From: Bacteroidota bacterium
Lineage (GTDB): Bacteria; Bacteroidota; Bacteroidia; Chitinophagales; Chitinophagaceae
DNA: 64,000 bases
Direction: 5' to 3'
Assembly: GCA_029561255.1 (NCBI GenBank)
Contig: JAKQJH010000242.1
Span: 1 to 64,000, forward strand
Part shown: piece after piece, positions 30,445-41,423 of the stretch
Numbering within the stretch: the stretch's first letter is position 1
Layout of the letters: each line of letters starts with the position of its first letter
The notes under the pieces: model-generated
Told to the model about the DNA's origin: nothing
Seen by the model: only the letters and a program-made list of their open reading frames with translations
Database searches by the model: none
Made by a program: the position numbers and the translations under genes

Positions 30445-31491
30445 ATGAGCAACAACGTCCTCGACTCCAATCGTCTCCGGCAGGTGTTCTTCATTATAAT
30501 CATCTTCTTGCTTGGCATTTTGCTGAGCTGGCAGTTGTATTCGTTTTTGCCGGCCCTGCTGGGGGCGATTACCTTATATATATTAATGCATAAGGCCATG
30601 TTGTACCTGACCGAGAAGAAGAAGTGGCGGAAGGGCTGGACTACGATTTTACTGATGCTTGTCTCTTTTATTGTCATCCTGGTGCCGGTCGGCCTGCTGA
30701 TCAATATGCTTTCTTCTAAAGTGAGTTATGCCCTCCAGCATTCGTCTGAGCTGGTAGCCGCGTTGAAGAAAGTGGTAGCCGATGCCGAAGGGCAGCTGAA
30801 TATGGAGATTCTGAGTGAACAGAACATCAATAAACTCGGTGATTTTATTGCCACGAGTCTGCCAGGTATAGTGGGAGCCACTTTCAATTCGATCACAACT
30901 ATATTTTTCATGTACTTCATCCTTTATTTCATGCTGATGAATGCCCGGTACATGGAAGATACTTTATATGAATATATCCCGCTGAAAGATGAGAATGTCA
31001 GCCGGCTGGGAAAGGAAGTGAACAGTATGGTGGCTTCCAATGCGATCGGAATACCGTTGATTGCCTTTGCGCAGGGCGTGGTGGGACTGATCGGTTACTT
31101 AATCTTAGGGGTCAAAGAACCCTTCTTCTGGTTTGGGGTCACTTGTATTGCCGGGATGATACCGGTGGTGGGGGCTGCGCTGGCTTATATACCGCTGGCC
31201 ATCCTGTTTTTTGCCAACGGACAGAACTGGCAGGGGATCGCCATGCTGGTCTTTGGTTTTGGGATTATTGGCACCATCGATAATGTACTTCGCTTTACCT
31301 TATTAAAGAAGCTGGGGAATGTGCATCCGCTGACCACGGTCTTCGGGGTCATCATCGGGCTGAATCTCTTTGGATTTATCGGGCTCATCTTCGGGCCCCT
31401 GCTGATCTCCTTATTTATGTTATTGCTCCGGATCTATTCGAGCGAATTTATTACCAAGCAACGCGATATACATAAGATAATGGAGAACTAA
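30445..31491 (+). CDS. AI-2E family transporter (permease)
   Basis: Topology and IGLIFGPLLISLFMLLLRIYSSEF near C-terminus. Confidence 0.82.
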   Translation: MSNNVLDSNRLRQVFFIIIIFLLGILLSWQLYSFLPALLGAITLYILMHKAMLYLTEKKKWRKGWTTILLMLVSFIVILVPVGLLINMLSSKVSYALQHSSELVAALKKVVADAEGQLNMEILSEQNINKLGDFIATSLPGIVGATFNSITTIFFMYFILYFMLMNARYMEDTLYEYIPLKDENVSRLGKEVNSMVASNAIGIPLIAFAQGVVGLIGYLILGVKEPFFWFGVTCIAGMIPVVGAALAYIPLAILFFANGQNWQGIAMLVFGFGIIGTIDNVLRFTLLKKLGNVHPLTTVFGVIIGLNLFGFIGLIFGPLLISLFMLLLRIYSSEFITKQRDIHKIMEN

Positions 31492-31700
31492 GTTCCGGTA
31501 TGCGTATTCTTTCGCAACTAAGTACCGCATTCATCCGATAGATAGAAACTGTTCTCGTAAAATCCCCCGTATCCTCATTTTCGATTGTACGTATTAATCC
31601 TTAATTCATTAAAAAACAGGATATTATTACTATTAATTGCGGTACTGCGATAATAATTTCGTCATGCGTACCGTTTAAGAAAAAGTAAATCCGTACCTGT

Positions 31701-32441
31701 TTGAGAAAACTAATATTCCCGATATCCCTGGGGTTTTTATGCAGCTCCTTTAGCATAAGTCCCGCTGTTCAGGCCCTGAACAGGATTGACGATGCAATAA
31801 CAGCTTCCTCTCTAAAAAACATCCGGTTTTCACCAGTAGTAGCCGATGCGGCCACTGCGCTTTATAACAGTATAAAGCTGGAGCAACTGGGACTTTCCAA
31901 AGCGGCTTTTGATTATGCCTGGAAGGGGTATGAGTACCTGCTGAACAATAATAAGATCAGCCGGAGCAATTACCTCACGATCTGTGATTTCAGTCAATCA
32001 TCGCTGAAGAAGAGAATGTATATTATCGATATTGAAAATAACAAACTGGTTACGCAGACCTATGTGGCGCATGGCCGGAATTCGGGAGGTGAATATGCCA
32101 ACCAGTTTTCCAATAAGCCGGAGTCACTGCAAAGCAGTCTCGGTTTTTATGTCACGGCCAATACCTATATCGGCAAGCATGGCTTATCCTTAAAGGTAAA
32201 CGGTATGGAACCCGGGATCAATGACAAAGCGATGTTCCGGACGATTGTGATCCACGGCGCGGATTATGTGAGTGCGGGAAGAGCGGCGGCCGGTGGTTAT
32301 ATGGGAAGAAGCTGGGGATGTCCGGCAGTACCTAGGGAAGAAGCCAATAGTATCATAACAACGATAAAGAACGGCACCTGTTTATTCATCTATCACCCGG
32401 AAAAGAGTTACCTGAATGGATCAAAAATATTAAACGGCTGA
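31701..32441 (+). CDS. Murein L,D-transpeptidase catalytic-domain-like protein (YkuD_2 type)
   Basis: IHGADYVSAGRAAAGGYMGRSWGCPAVPREEA; TTG start. Confidence 0.8.
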   Translation: MRKLIFPISLGFLCSSFSISPAVQALNRIDDAITASSLKNIRFSPVVADAATALYNSIKLEQLGLSKAAFDYAWKGYEYLLNNNKISRSNYLTICDFSQSSLKKRMYIIDIENNKLVTQTYVAHGRNSGGEYANQFSNKPESLQSSLGFYVTANTYIGKHGLSLKVNGMEPGINDKAMFRTIVIHGADYVSAGRAAAGGYMGRSWGCPAVPREEANSIITTIKNGTCLFIYHPEKSYLNGSKILNG

Positions 32442-32471
32442 TTGGACACACAACAAGGATGGATGATTACA

Positions 32472-32511
32472 AAAAAAGCTCAACGTACCCTATGGTTGGG
32501 CTTTTTTGTTT
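32472..32511. terminator. Terminator hairpin downstream of L,D-transpeptidase gene
   Basis: aaaaaaagctcaacgtaccctatggttgggcttttttg. Confidence 0.75.
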
Positions 32512-32783
32512 TTATATGCTCTATAATCCTGGAATGAAATAAAAAGTTTTAGACATACTGAAGGTTTACAGTTCAAGAAACTGCCTTAGAAGTACAACAA
32601 ATAAATCTTGACTTAATAATCCACCTATTGGCCCTAAATATGGGGAGTATTATAGTAAGCCGTTTTAGGGGTGGTCAAAATGATGGAATTTTCCGGCTCA
32701 CTCATCTGCGGTAAAGTTGAAAGCAGCAAAATACAAGAGCCCCTCACGGAAATTTTGTTACCTATAAAAAACTAAGTGATTAG

Positions 32784-33278
32784 TTACTTTGGTGCAAAAA
32801 AAGAAGAAAATAACCTGTCAAGCATTTCCAGAGCCTGATACTCGAATGGATAATTAACTTTCTTTTCCCCACACAAAAGCATATAAGGAAGATTAAATTG
32901 AAAGAGCTTTTTCCCCTCTTTGTTAAGTGATAGATAAACGTACGACCCAATACAAGATGTTCTATAATCATCATCACAAAATTGTTTTCCTGCTCTTACA
33001 TTATTTTTACTAAATAAACTATCAACCGAGAGTTCAGATTCTAATTTTTTATGCAGTAACCCTTGTTTCATACTGAGATAATAAACACACTTGTTTTTTG
33101 ATACCACCACCGCTTTATCATTAACTGAATAGCATACATAATCCATCTTCCCTAAATCTAAATTTGCATTTATCAAAGAGTCTATATCTGATATGTTCCT
33201 TAAATCATTTTTGCTCTGTCCAAAAGAACATATATTACAGCAGGTGATTAAAGCAATAAAAATATATCTCATCATCAA
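32784..33278 (-). CDS. Candidate exported immunity protein for the main RHS toxin
   Basis: Signal-peptide N-terminus MMMRYIFIALITCCNICSFGQS; starts 5 bp after toxin stop. Confidence 0.5.
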   Translation of the reverse strand: MMMRYIFIALITCCNICSFGQSKNDLRNISDIDSLINANLDLGKMDYVCYSVNDKAVVVSKNKCVYYLSMKQGLLHKKLESELSVDSLFSKNNVRAGKQFCDDDYRTSCIGSYVYLSLNKEGKKLFQFNLPYMLLCGEKKVNYPFEYQALEMLDRLFSSFFAPK

Positions 33279-33283
33279 ACTTT

Positions 33284-36200
33284 TTAATTATATCCTGGAA
33301 GAGCTTTGGGGTCTTGAACTTTAGATTTATCGCCATGTTGAGTGCCATCTATTTGTTTATCTGGTTGCCCTATTACTCTAAGAATTAGATTTTCTGTCCG
33401 TACTGCGTCCACATGCTGACTTGAGGTTCTTCCCAAAGCTAATGACCTTCCATGCCCAAATAGTTCATGTCCTGTTGTTACTTCTCTTGTGGTTGGTATG
33501 CTATTCTCCTGAATAATTGTATGTGTCCCTTTTTTAGTTTTTACAGTTGCTGCACCACCCAAATTGCCTACAACTGTAAAAGAATTAATCCCGCCATATT
33601 TTTCTTTGACTGCTTCAACATTAATATACGAAGGCAACTTATCAGAAAATGCAGTTGAACCTTCGTCAGAAATTACAGCATTACTACCCGAAGTGAACTC
33701 AATCTTATGAATGTCGCTGGAGTTTATTGTGCTTGCTACCATTGTAGCAAGTGCCAAATCATCTCCTTCTAATCCTTTTAATGCAGAGCTAAGGGCTTCA
33801 CCATCTATCTTATTAATCTTAGTTCCATCTCCTTTCTTACCAGACTGGGTTATCAACGCCCTGAAAGCATCAAATTTTTTATCCGCAAAAACTTTATTTA
33901 AGTCATCATGAACTTTTTTCGCATCTTCTATGGTTACCCCATGTATCTCTCTGCCATCAGGGTCTATAAAGCTTATAGGGTTATTAGCTACATAATTATA
34001 TGGGCTTAACCAATGGAACTTCAATGCTAATGGGTCGGGTGTATGCCACCTTCCAATCTGATTATCATACATCCTCGCCCCATAATCCAGCCAATCCAGC
34101 CCACTGCCGTCGCTGAACTCGGCTTTCTGCTCTTCTTTGCCGTTGTATTTCAGTTTGTTTTCCGGCGTTCCGAAAGCCAGGGCTTTGGAAGAGAGGCCGG
34201 ACATTATTAATCCGAACGGGGAATGATGCGACTCTTCCAGGATAGCCCCTCTGGTATGCACCACCTGAAGATTATCAAAGAACACATTAAACTTACTCTC
34301 ATTGCTGGCCCACACGTAAATATAGCCATTTTTGGGAACGTTTATAGTCGGGATTGTACTCAGGTCATGAACTTTCCGGGTGCCATCAACTGTGGTATAT
34401 GTGTTGTTTATCCCATTCGTATTAGAAGCACTCCCCACCATATCAAAGCCACCACTCACCCATTTAAACTGCTCATCCAATACGATCCAGTTAATAGCTG
34501 CTTTGGGGCGGTTGGCTTCCTGTGCAGGCTGGTTGCCGATTAATCCGGTCATAGTTGTTGGAAATCCAGACTGCCCGGTCACCTGGCTGCCAGATACCCC
34601 TTTACCGGCCACAATTCCTGTACCCACAAAGGCATTTAAAATGTCTAAAACAGCTAAACTGTTGGTTGTACCACTATAGCCCCCGCCCGAGGTCGGCTTC
34701 TTATGATAACTTCTCCCGAAAATATTTACAGCATCACCTGCCATTACTTTAATAACTACTCCCAGCCCCGTTTTATTAGCCATTGTATTCGTAGTGGCAT
34801 TTAACTGGTAAACCTTACTACTGGTAGCTGTTGCTGTGGGAGTGGTGCCCCCAGGGTAGCTGAGATTTCCAGGAGGTGTGCCATTGTTATTCGGATAGTC
34901 AAAACCTGTATTTGTCCAAGGTTTATTTACAATTTTCGTATTATCAATTGTATAGTACTTTTTCTCTTCATTTATCATTGATAAAGCGCCTGCCGTTGTA
35001 CTGCCTTCCAGCGTGGCTGCCGGATAAATATCCTGCTTTTGTTCTTCGGTTAATACCATTCGCACATTCCCCAAATGATCCTTGATCATATAATCATAAT
35101 TGAACCCCGTAGTTCCTGGCCGCATCCTTCCTTCTTCGTGTCCAAAAAACTGCAACACATCGTTCTCGTACACCGCCCCGCCCATATAGAGGGTGGTTTT
35201 GCTGGGCTGGCCGGTTTCAGTCATGGTCTTTTGTAGTTTATTCCCTGCAGCATCATAGGTATAGGTGATCGTTCCTTTTATTGCGCCTCCTGTTGTTCTG
35301 ACGGTAATAGATTGAGGAAGGTTCAGGTAGTTGTAGATAATATCCTCAGCAATAGCTGTACCGATATCCTTATTCAGGTCTTTCTTCAGGTTGCCATTCT
35401 GATCATAGGTATAGTCAACCGTATTCACGTTTTTTGACTGTGTATGTAATGTTGAAGTCCTGAAATCTCCCAACTTGGTTAAAGGATCATTATTGGCATC
35501 AATCACATTTTTCAGCCGGTTACTATTATCATAATAGTTATAAACCAGATTATCTATGGGTGTAGACGTTGATCCCCCGAGTTTCCAGCCGTACTGGATC
35601 ATTCCCTTAATATTACCATTGGCATCATAGGCAGACAGCGGATCAGTACCATTCCCCATCTGCATATTATAATTCATCTGACTGTTATTCCAGGTAGTTC
35701 CCCCGTTATCCTGTTTAAACTCTCCCTTCATCAGCCGGTTGGCCGCATCATAGCTAAAATCATACTTACGGCGGACATCATCCCCGTCGGATTTCCAGGT
35801 CATGCCACTGATATTGCCATTGTATTGTGGGCTGGCATAACTGTTGCCCGCTGCATTATCCGTTTTATCATACCCGAGCTCAAAACCAAAGCGGGTTGTG
35901 CCACTCTGACCCGAAAGGTTCAGGTACGAACGGTTCACTCCCAGCATCCAGCCACGGATATTGTAATCATAATTAAGGGTTTCCAAAGCAGCACTGGTAG
36001 CAGGGTTTGTGCCAATCTCTTTCTTTTTCAATTGACCCAGTTTGTCATAATCATTCTTTACAATAGTTTTATAGGCGCTCATGGAACCTCCGCTAATCAA
36101 AGAATTGCCTTGTTTTTTCTCCACTTTTACCAGCCGCCCAAGATCATCGTAGCTGTTCTGGGTCACAATCACTGTTTCCTGCTGACCAGCTCCTGATTTT

Positions 36201-36723
36201 TGCGATTTGGTAATGATCACAAGCGGTTGGCCCACCCAACTGTACTGGGTAGTCATCACATCTATCCCCCCGGTCTTATTAACCGTTTTTAATTGAATTA
36301 CCCGGCCCTTTTCGTCATATATCATTACAGTAGTAATGAACTGGCTTACAGTGCCCAGCACTTTTGTTTCTGACCATGTTGCCTTTCCTTTAGTCTTAGA
36401 AGACGCTGTAATAGGCTGTGAATAAGGATAACTTCCCGATGGGGCATTAAAATAACTGTCCCAGGTAGTGATTAGCGTTGAAGTTAAAGGGGATGGCAGA
36501 CCTGCATAATCATCATAATAACTAGCCGATAGTTTTTCCCAACCTGAACCAGGAACTGTACTTACTGAAAATGGATAAAAATAATTACTGCTTACAGCAG
36601 CAGCCTGCGCATGTGAACTTCTGGTTCCGGAGTTATTCCAAAGGCCAGTTTGAATAGGTCTGTTAAACTCATCATACAGGGTAACCAGCTGTATGTCGTC
36701 AAAACAAAGTGAACTTTCTGTTA
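33284..36723 (-). pseudogene. RHS/YD-repeat polymorphic toxin, 5'-truncated by IS element; metallopeptidase-like C-terminal domain
   Basis: RHS core repeats and [27 protein letters not shown]; tip motif [15 protein letters not shown]; frame stays open upstream of listed start (GTG 36361) to IS edge: [29 protein letters not shown]... Confidence 0.85.
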
Positions 36724-36766
36724 GAGAGTATTTCCAGGATTTAAGTTAGTGAATAAATTTTTAGTT

Positions 36767-37756
36767 TTATAGGGTTGGATTAATAAAGTTTAGCTTTTCA
36801 GTAAAGTAGAGAGCCCGCCTGTAGTTCATGTTTTGTGCCTTGATTTTTTCTCTTCGTTGCAGAATCTTTTCTCTTTTCCCGAAGTAAACATCTGCTGGGG
36901 TGACGTTGTCCAGAGATTCATGATAGCGCTGGTGATTGTAATAGTTTATAAATTTTTCCAGCGCGACGTTCAGTTCCTCCGGACAGTAATAATTATCCAG
37001 CTTAACAACGTTTTTCATACTTCGGTGATAGCGTTCGATTTTCCCCTGGGTTTGTGGATGATTGACCCTTCCGTGGATGGGTTTGATCTTCTTTGATTTC
37101 AGGTACTTCTTCAGATATGCTGATATGTAACAGGCTCCATTGTCGGAGAGCAGCTTCGGCCGCTGTCCATTTTGGAGGCCTGCCACAGCCAGTGCCCTTT
37201 CCACGGTTCTCTCAACATCGGAAGCTTTCATGTCCCGGCAGAGCTCCCAGTGGACGATATAGCGGCTGTAATCGTCCAGAACAGTGCTCAGGTAATACCA
37301 GCCCCAGCCAATGATTTTAAAGTACGTAAAATCCGTCTGCCACATCTCATGAACAAAATGAGTCTTATCCTTAAACTCATTGGATGCTGACAGCAAAATG
37401 TGCATGGGTGTTGTTATCAGTCCCCTGCTCTTTAAAATCCGGTAGACGCTGCTTTCAGAGATGAAGACCTTTTGCTCATCCGTGAGTTTTACAGACAGTT
37501 CCCGTGGGGAGAGTACCGGGTGATCCAGGGCCACTTCCACCACCAGCTGCTTCTGTGCGTATGGTATAGAGTTCCACTGCCTGCGGGTTCGCTTATGCGG
37601 CTGGAGGCCATCTGACCCGTTAGCAAGGTAAGCCTGGTACCATTTGTAAAATGTACTTTTGTGGATACCCAGCTCTTTCAAAGTCCTGTTTACCCCAAGT
37701 TCAGACCGGTCAACCAACTGGATAATTTCCTGTTTCTCTGCTGCTGATAATCGCAT
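36767..37756 (-). CDS. IS3-family transposase OrfB (DDE integrase core)
   Basis: MWQTDFTYFKIIGWGWYYLSTVLDDYSRYIVHW...LSDNGACYIS...HPQTQGKIERYHRSMKN. Confidence 0.92.
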   Translation of the reverse strand: MRLSAAEKQEIIQLVDRSELGVNRTLKELGIHKSTFYKWYQAYLANGSDGLQPHKRTRRQWNSIPYAQKQLVVEVALDHPVLSPRELSVKLTDEQKVFISESSVYRILKSRGLITTPMHILLSASNEFKDKTHFVHEMWQTDFTYFKIIGWGWYYLSTVLDDYSRYIVHWELCRDMKASDVERTVERALAVAGLQNGQRPKLLSDNGACYISAYLKKYLKSKKIKPIHGRVNHPQTQGKIERYHRSMKNVVKLDNYYCPEELNVALEKFINYYNHQRYHESLDNVTPADVYFGKREKILQRREKIKAQNMNYRRALYFTEKLNFINPTL

Positions 37757-37776
37757 ATACTTCTTCCATTTTTCGT

Positions 37777-38142
37777 TTATTCCAAAATGGATAAGCTTTT
37801 TTTTACAATATCATACCGCAGCATCAGGTCAGCTACCATTTCCTTTAGCCGCTGATTCTCTTTACGTAAGTCTGCTACTTCATCTGATGTAGCCTCACGG
37901 GTGGTGTCACCGGCTAACCGCTTTTTACCGGCTTCCAGAAACTGTTTATTCCACTTGTAAAACTGGGTTTGATGAATCCCGTACTTCCGGCAGATCTCAG
38001 CGACTGAGGTTTCTCCGCGGATCGCTTCCATTACGATCAGGATCTTTTGCTCAGAGGTAAACAGGCGCCTGGCCTTTCTCCGGACATCCTTGACAAAATT
38101 CTCGGGTGTTTGCTTCTTAGATTTTGTTTCCATAACATTCAT
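37777..38142 (-). CDS. IS3-family transposase OrfA (HTH)
   Basis: RRLFTSEQKILIVMEAIRGETSVAEICRKYGIHQTQFYKWNKQFLEAGKKRL. Confidence 0.9.
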   Translation of the reverse strand: MNVMETKSKKQTPENFVKDVRRKARRLFTSEQKILIVMEAIRGETSVAEICRKYGIHQTQFYKWNKQFLEAGKKRLAGDTTREATSDEVADLRKENQRLKEMVADLMLRYDIVKKSLSILE

Positions 38143-38190
38143 TTTTTTGAGTTAAATAATTAGGAAACACTCTCTTAAGATACTAAATTA

Positions 38191-38658
38191 GTGGTACACT
38201 TTAAGCTGAAGATTTACATTGGATATGGGAATAGTTATGTTTCATGGGACCCAAACAATAAGGGCTTGAATATCCCAAATGCAGATGGTTCAAGTGGCAG
38301 GCCGTCATTTATTGGACTAGGGCATGAGTTGGCTCACAAAGAAGACAGATGGAAGGGTACTATTAATAATGGAGATTGGTTTTCGGCAAGTCAAACTGGT
38401 TCCAGTTCTATTTCTTATGCTGAAATCTATTCAACGCATCGAGAAAATCAATTAAGAAGTGAGCATGGGCTCACATTAAGAAGTCACTATTCCCCAGATG
38501 CAAGTGGTACTCCTGATGAAAGTACACGAGTGATAATAAGAGGCACTTCAAATAGTAAATTTGTTTTTCAAAATGGCCAGATTAACTCAATCACTGACAG
38601 AAATAATAACGTAAAGTATGTTCCTGTAGGCAAAGGTCAAACACCTTTCAAATATTAA
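38191..38658 (+). pseudogene. Orphan toxin tip (M91-like metallopeptidase motif), 5'-truncated at IS edge
   Basis: IGLGHELAHKEDRWKG ... YAEIYSTHRENQLRSEHGLTLRSHY; lacks the RHS linker. Confidence 0.65.
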
Positions 38659-38665
38659 AAATACC

Positions 38666-39163
38666 ATGATAAAAACTTGCATGTTATATTTCGTTTTTAT
38701 ATGCACGCTGAGCGGATGTTCACACCTGAGTATCGGTAAAATTTCCTATTTGGTAGGTAAAAAGCAGGACGACAAAATAGGGTCGCTTAAACAAAGCACT
38801 TTTTATGAGGTAAGGAAACAGCTATTTGATAAATATCCATCAATATTTAGCGGTAGAATTGACACTGTGTATTTCATGGAAAAATATGAGATAGAAGATG
38901 CCTCTTACTATGGGATAATCTGGACAAAAACTGACACAGTTAGCTATTCTTTATTTGCAAATAATATTAAACTTGATACTAAAAAACCATTTACTGATAA
39001 AGCTATAAGTTTAATTTCTACTTGGGATATCATTACGATAAGAAATGAAGAAAGGAAGTACCCTAATTCTTCAATCATTGTTTATGTAGCAAGAGCCAAT
39101 GTTGCAGGTAATAAATATCAAATTGATACCCTGAAAATGAAAGATTTGATTTTTGAAAGATAA
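38666..39163 (+). CDS. Candidate lipoprotein immunity protein
   Basis: MIKTCMLYFVFICTLSGCSHLS lipobox-like; 8 bp after tip. Confidence 0.5.
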   Translation: MIKTCMLYFVFICTLSGCSHLSIGKISYLVGKKQDDKIGSLKQSTFYEVRKQLFDKYPSIFSGRIDTVYFMEKYEIEDASYYGIIWTKTDTVSYSLFANNIKLDTKKPFTDKAISLISTWDIITIRNEERKYPNSSIIVYVARANVAGNKYQIDTLKMKDLIFER

Positions 39164-39317
39164 GTGAAAATTCCGCCGAAACAGACCCCAATTCACCGCG
39201 TCAAACTGGCCCCTCTGTTTTAAGGTTTACTAGCCTGTCCAGCCAAGCTGATCATCGGACATTTTACCGGCATATGGTCTGGAAAGAAAGTTTTTATTTG
39301 AATGCATTTTTTTGATT

Positions 39318-40625
39318 TCACTCCTTTAAAGTGATTAGTGTAGCATCTATTTCATCACGTAGTTTTGGAGCTACTTTTACCTCATCCGCAAAGGTTTTCC
39401 ATTTGCTTACAACATGATTAATCTCGTCAATTACTTCAGCCGCTTTTTTGTTTTTAATTGATTTTCCTATTACCATTAAATCCGCTTTGGTAATATCCGT
39501 TCGTTTGCCATTGATACTCATTGCATGCTGACTCACCCACTGATGTGCAGGCTGATAAGCGTGGCACAAATCATAGGCCGGAGCAAGTTCCCATTTGCCG
39601 TCTCTTTTTAAACGGAAAGCGAAGTTTTTCGTATGGTCATCACAATTCCTTGCCACTACATTAAACACCATTCTACGGAATAGCTGTTCTGCATCGGGGT
39701 ATTGCAGTTTCAGCTCCCTCATAGTCTGGAAGAGTTGTTCGTAGCTAAAGCTCGTGACCTGGTTATAATCAAAATGCTTCATCGCACAAAAGGTCTGTAT
39801 ATGGTGTTTTACGGAGCCGTCTTCACGGTCAAAACGCCTGGTCATAAAGTGTGCCCTTCCGTTTTCTTCCAGCAAACGGGAGGGCATCATATCAATACCA
39901 CAGGCTACTGCCATCTTGTAATAGGCCATCTCCACCCGTCCGTATCCTTTGCTGGCCCCGAGTTGTACATCACTCACCCCATCCAGTTTGATCAGCCAAT
40001 GCTCAAAACCCCGGGGGGCATTGGTTTGACCTGATTTTACTAATCCGGTACTTTCATTATAGGCAATCACCGCTTTAGGCCTTGCTCCCCCTGCAGAAGT
40101 ACCGATACGTAAAATATCCTGTACGGCTTTTTCTTCATCGCCCTGCAGGTTGGTGGTAAATGCTTCTTTTTTTGACAACATCTTTCGGGCAATGCCTACG
40201 AGATTTTCTATCTCAACCGAAAACGATCTCTTGCTTTCCGTCAATATTGCTGGTTCAAATTCCAAAGCCCCCATTCCCCTTGTTCCAATAAAGCAAAGCA
40301 TCTCTACCGGGTTCATACTATTCATAGGTCGACCTTGCTGAGCCAGCCACAGGTTGATGAGTTCGTTTCCATAACGATCCGGCAGAGCATCTGCTAATAG
40401 TCCAGGCAGCCCCCTGAAAGTATCTAAGGCAGAATCGGCTTTTTTTCGCAGGGTCGGAAAACTAAAACTGTTATATCTGGAACTTAACGGCATTTGCAGG
40501 GGAGCCAGCTCCCAACCCAACTTTTTAAAGCCGGGTTCATACTCGAAAGTGGCAAAGCCTGTAGTCTCATCCCAGGCTACCGCACCCGTTACTTCCCCCC
40601 ATATTTTCACAAAGGCAGTATTCAT
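39318..40625 (-). CDS. hipA: HipA-family type II toxin kinase
   Basis: GLPGLLADALPDRYGNELI; GTSAGGARPKAVIAYN; VARNCDDHTKNFAF; DLCHAY. Confidence 0.9.
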   Translation of the reverse strand: MNTAFVKIWGEVTGAVAWDETTGFATFEYEPGFKKLGWELAPLQMPLSSRYNSFSFPTLRKKADSALDTFRGLPGLLADALPDRYGNELINLWLAQQGRPMNSMNPVEMLCFIGTRGMGALEFEPAILTESKRSFSVEIENLVGIARKMLSKKEAFTTNLQGDEEKAVQDILRIGTSAGGARPKAVIAYNESTGLVKSGQTNAPRGFEHWLIKLDGVSDVQLGASKGYGRVEMAYYKMAVACGIDMMPSRLLEENGRAHFMTRRFDREDGSVKHHIQTFCAMKHFDYNQVTSFSYEQLFQTMRELKLQYPDAEQLFRRMVFNVVARNCDDHTKNFAFRLKRDGKWELAPAYDLCHAYQPAHQWVSQHAMSINGKRTDITKADLMVIGKSIKNKKAAEVIDEINHVVSKWKTFADEVKVAPKLRDEIDATLITLKE

Positions 40626-40628
40626 GGC

Positions 40629-40976
40629 TTACCAGTTCGGTTTTTCAGGATCATTTGTCTTTAGCTTTTTTGCTCTTTTGCGTTTTTCTTTCTCCGCTTT
40701 GGCCAGTGCCAGCGGACTGATGCGCTCATGTACCTCAAAAGCTTCCATTACCTGTAATTGATCCAATACCCTTAACACCTGTATCAGTGTAGCCAGGGTA
40801 ACAGGCTCCCCTCGTTCCAATAAGCTTAGCGTGGAACGGCTGATGCCGGCCGCATGCGATAAGGAATCCTGTGTTTTGTTTTGCTCCAGCCTGTGATGTT
40901 TTATATAGCCACCAATATGAATGGCCAGTGATTGATCACTCATCGAGTGCCATTTACTGAATGTTTTATCATACAT
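40629..40976 (-). CDS. hipB: HipB-like XRE-family antitoxin
   Basis: HTH: LAIHIGGYIKHHRLEQNKTQDSLSHAAGISRSTLSLLERGEPVTLATLIQVLRVL. Confidence 0.87.
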   Translation of the reverse strand: MYDKTFSKWHSMSDQSLAIHIGGYIKHHRLEQNKTQDSLSHAAGISRSTLSLLERGEPVTLATLIQVLRVLDQLQVMEAFEVHERISPLALAKAEKEKRKRAKKLKTNDPEKPNW

Positions 40977-41423
40977 ATAGCACTATAATTATCAATTACG
41001 AATCAAAATTCATACAAATATAGCATTTAATAAGTAAATATGTACGCTTTATTTGTCTGTAATTTCATTCAATACGTATTATTATATACATTATGAATGA
41101 CATATCATACATATATTGTTAATCTAAATTTAAATTGATCGGTTAAGTCAAGTCCTATATAGTCGCAAATAGAGCTCATCGGCACCTAAATTAAGAATCA
41201 GGTTTTAAACATATTGAGCTGTAAGTTTTTACTTTTAAGCCCGAATGGGGAGATATTGATACGGATTCTTTCAATAAAGAGATGCAGGACCTAGTGCGTT
41301 AATCACCAGTTATATCATTAACAGGAAACTGTTCGACCTGCCATTGATAAAAAGAAAATTCTTTCCACTGTGCTCTTTGACACTAAAGAACTCTGTTAAT
41401 CCTATACGAAGGCAGTTAGCATT

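Larger units (their letters stand above)
36724..38174 (-). mobile_element. IS3-family insertion sequence (~1.45 kb)
   Basis: Imperfect TIRs GAGAGTATTTCC / GGAAACACTCTC; flanking TTA on both sides; orfA and orfB. Confidence 0.82.

Noticed and set aside
33284-36361. Treating the 1025-aa ORF as a complete RHS protein
   Set aside because: Frame is open upstream of the GTG at 36361 as far as the IS boundary, so the N-terminus is missing rather than starting there.
38175-38180. Calling TTA a firm target-site duplication from a simple insertion
   Set aside because: The two flanks belong to oppositely oriented genes, and a 3-bp match could be chance; rearrangement is equally plausible.
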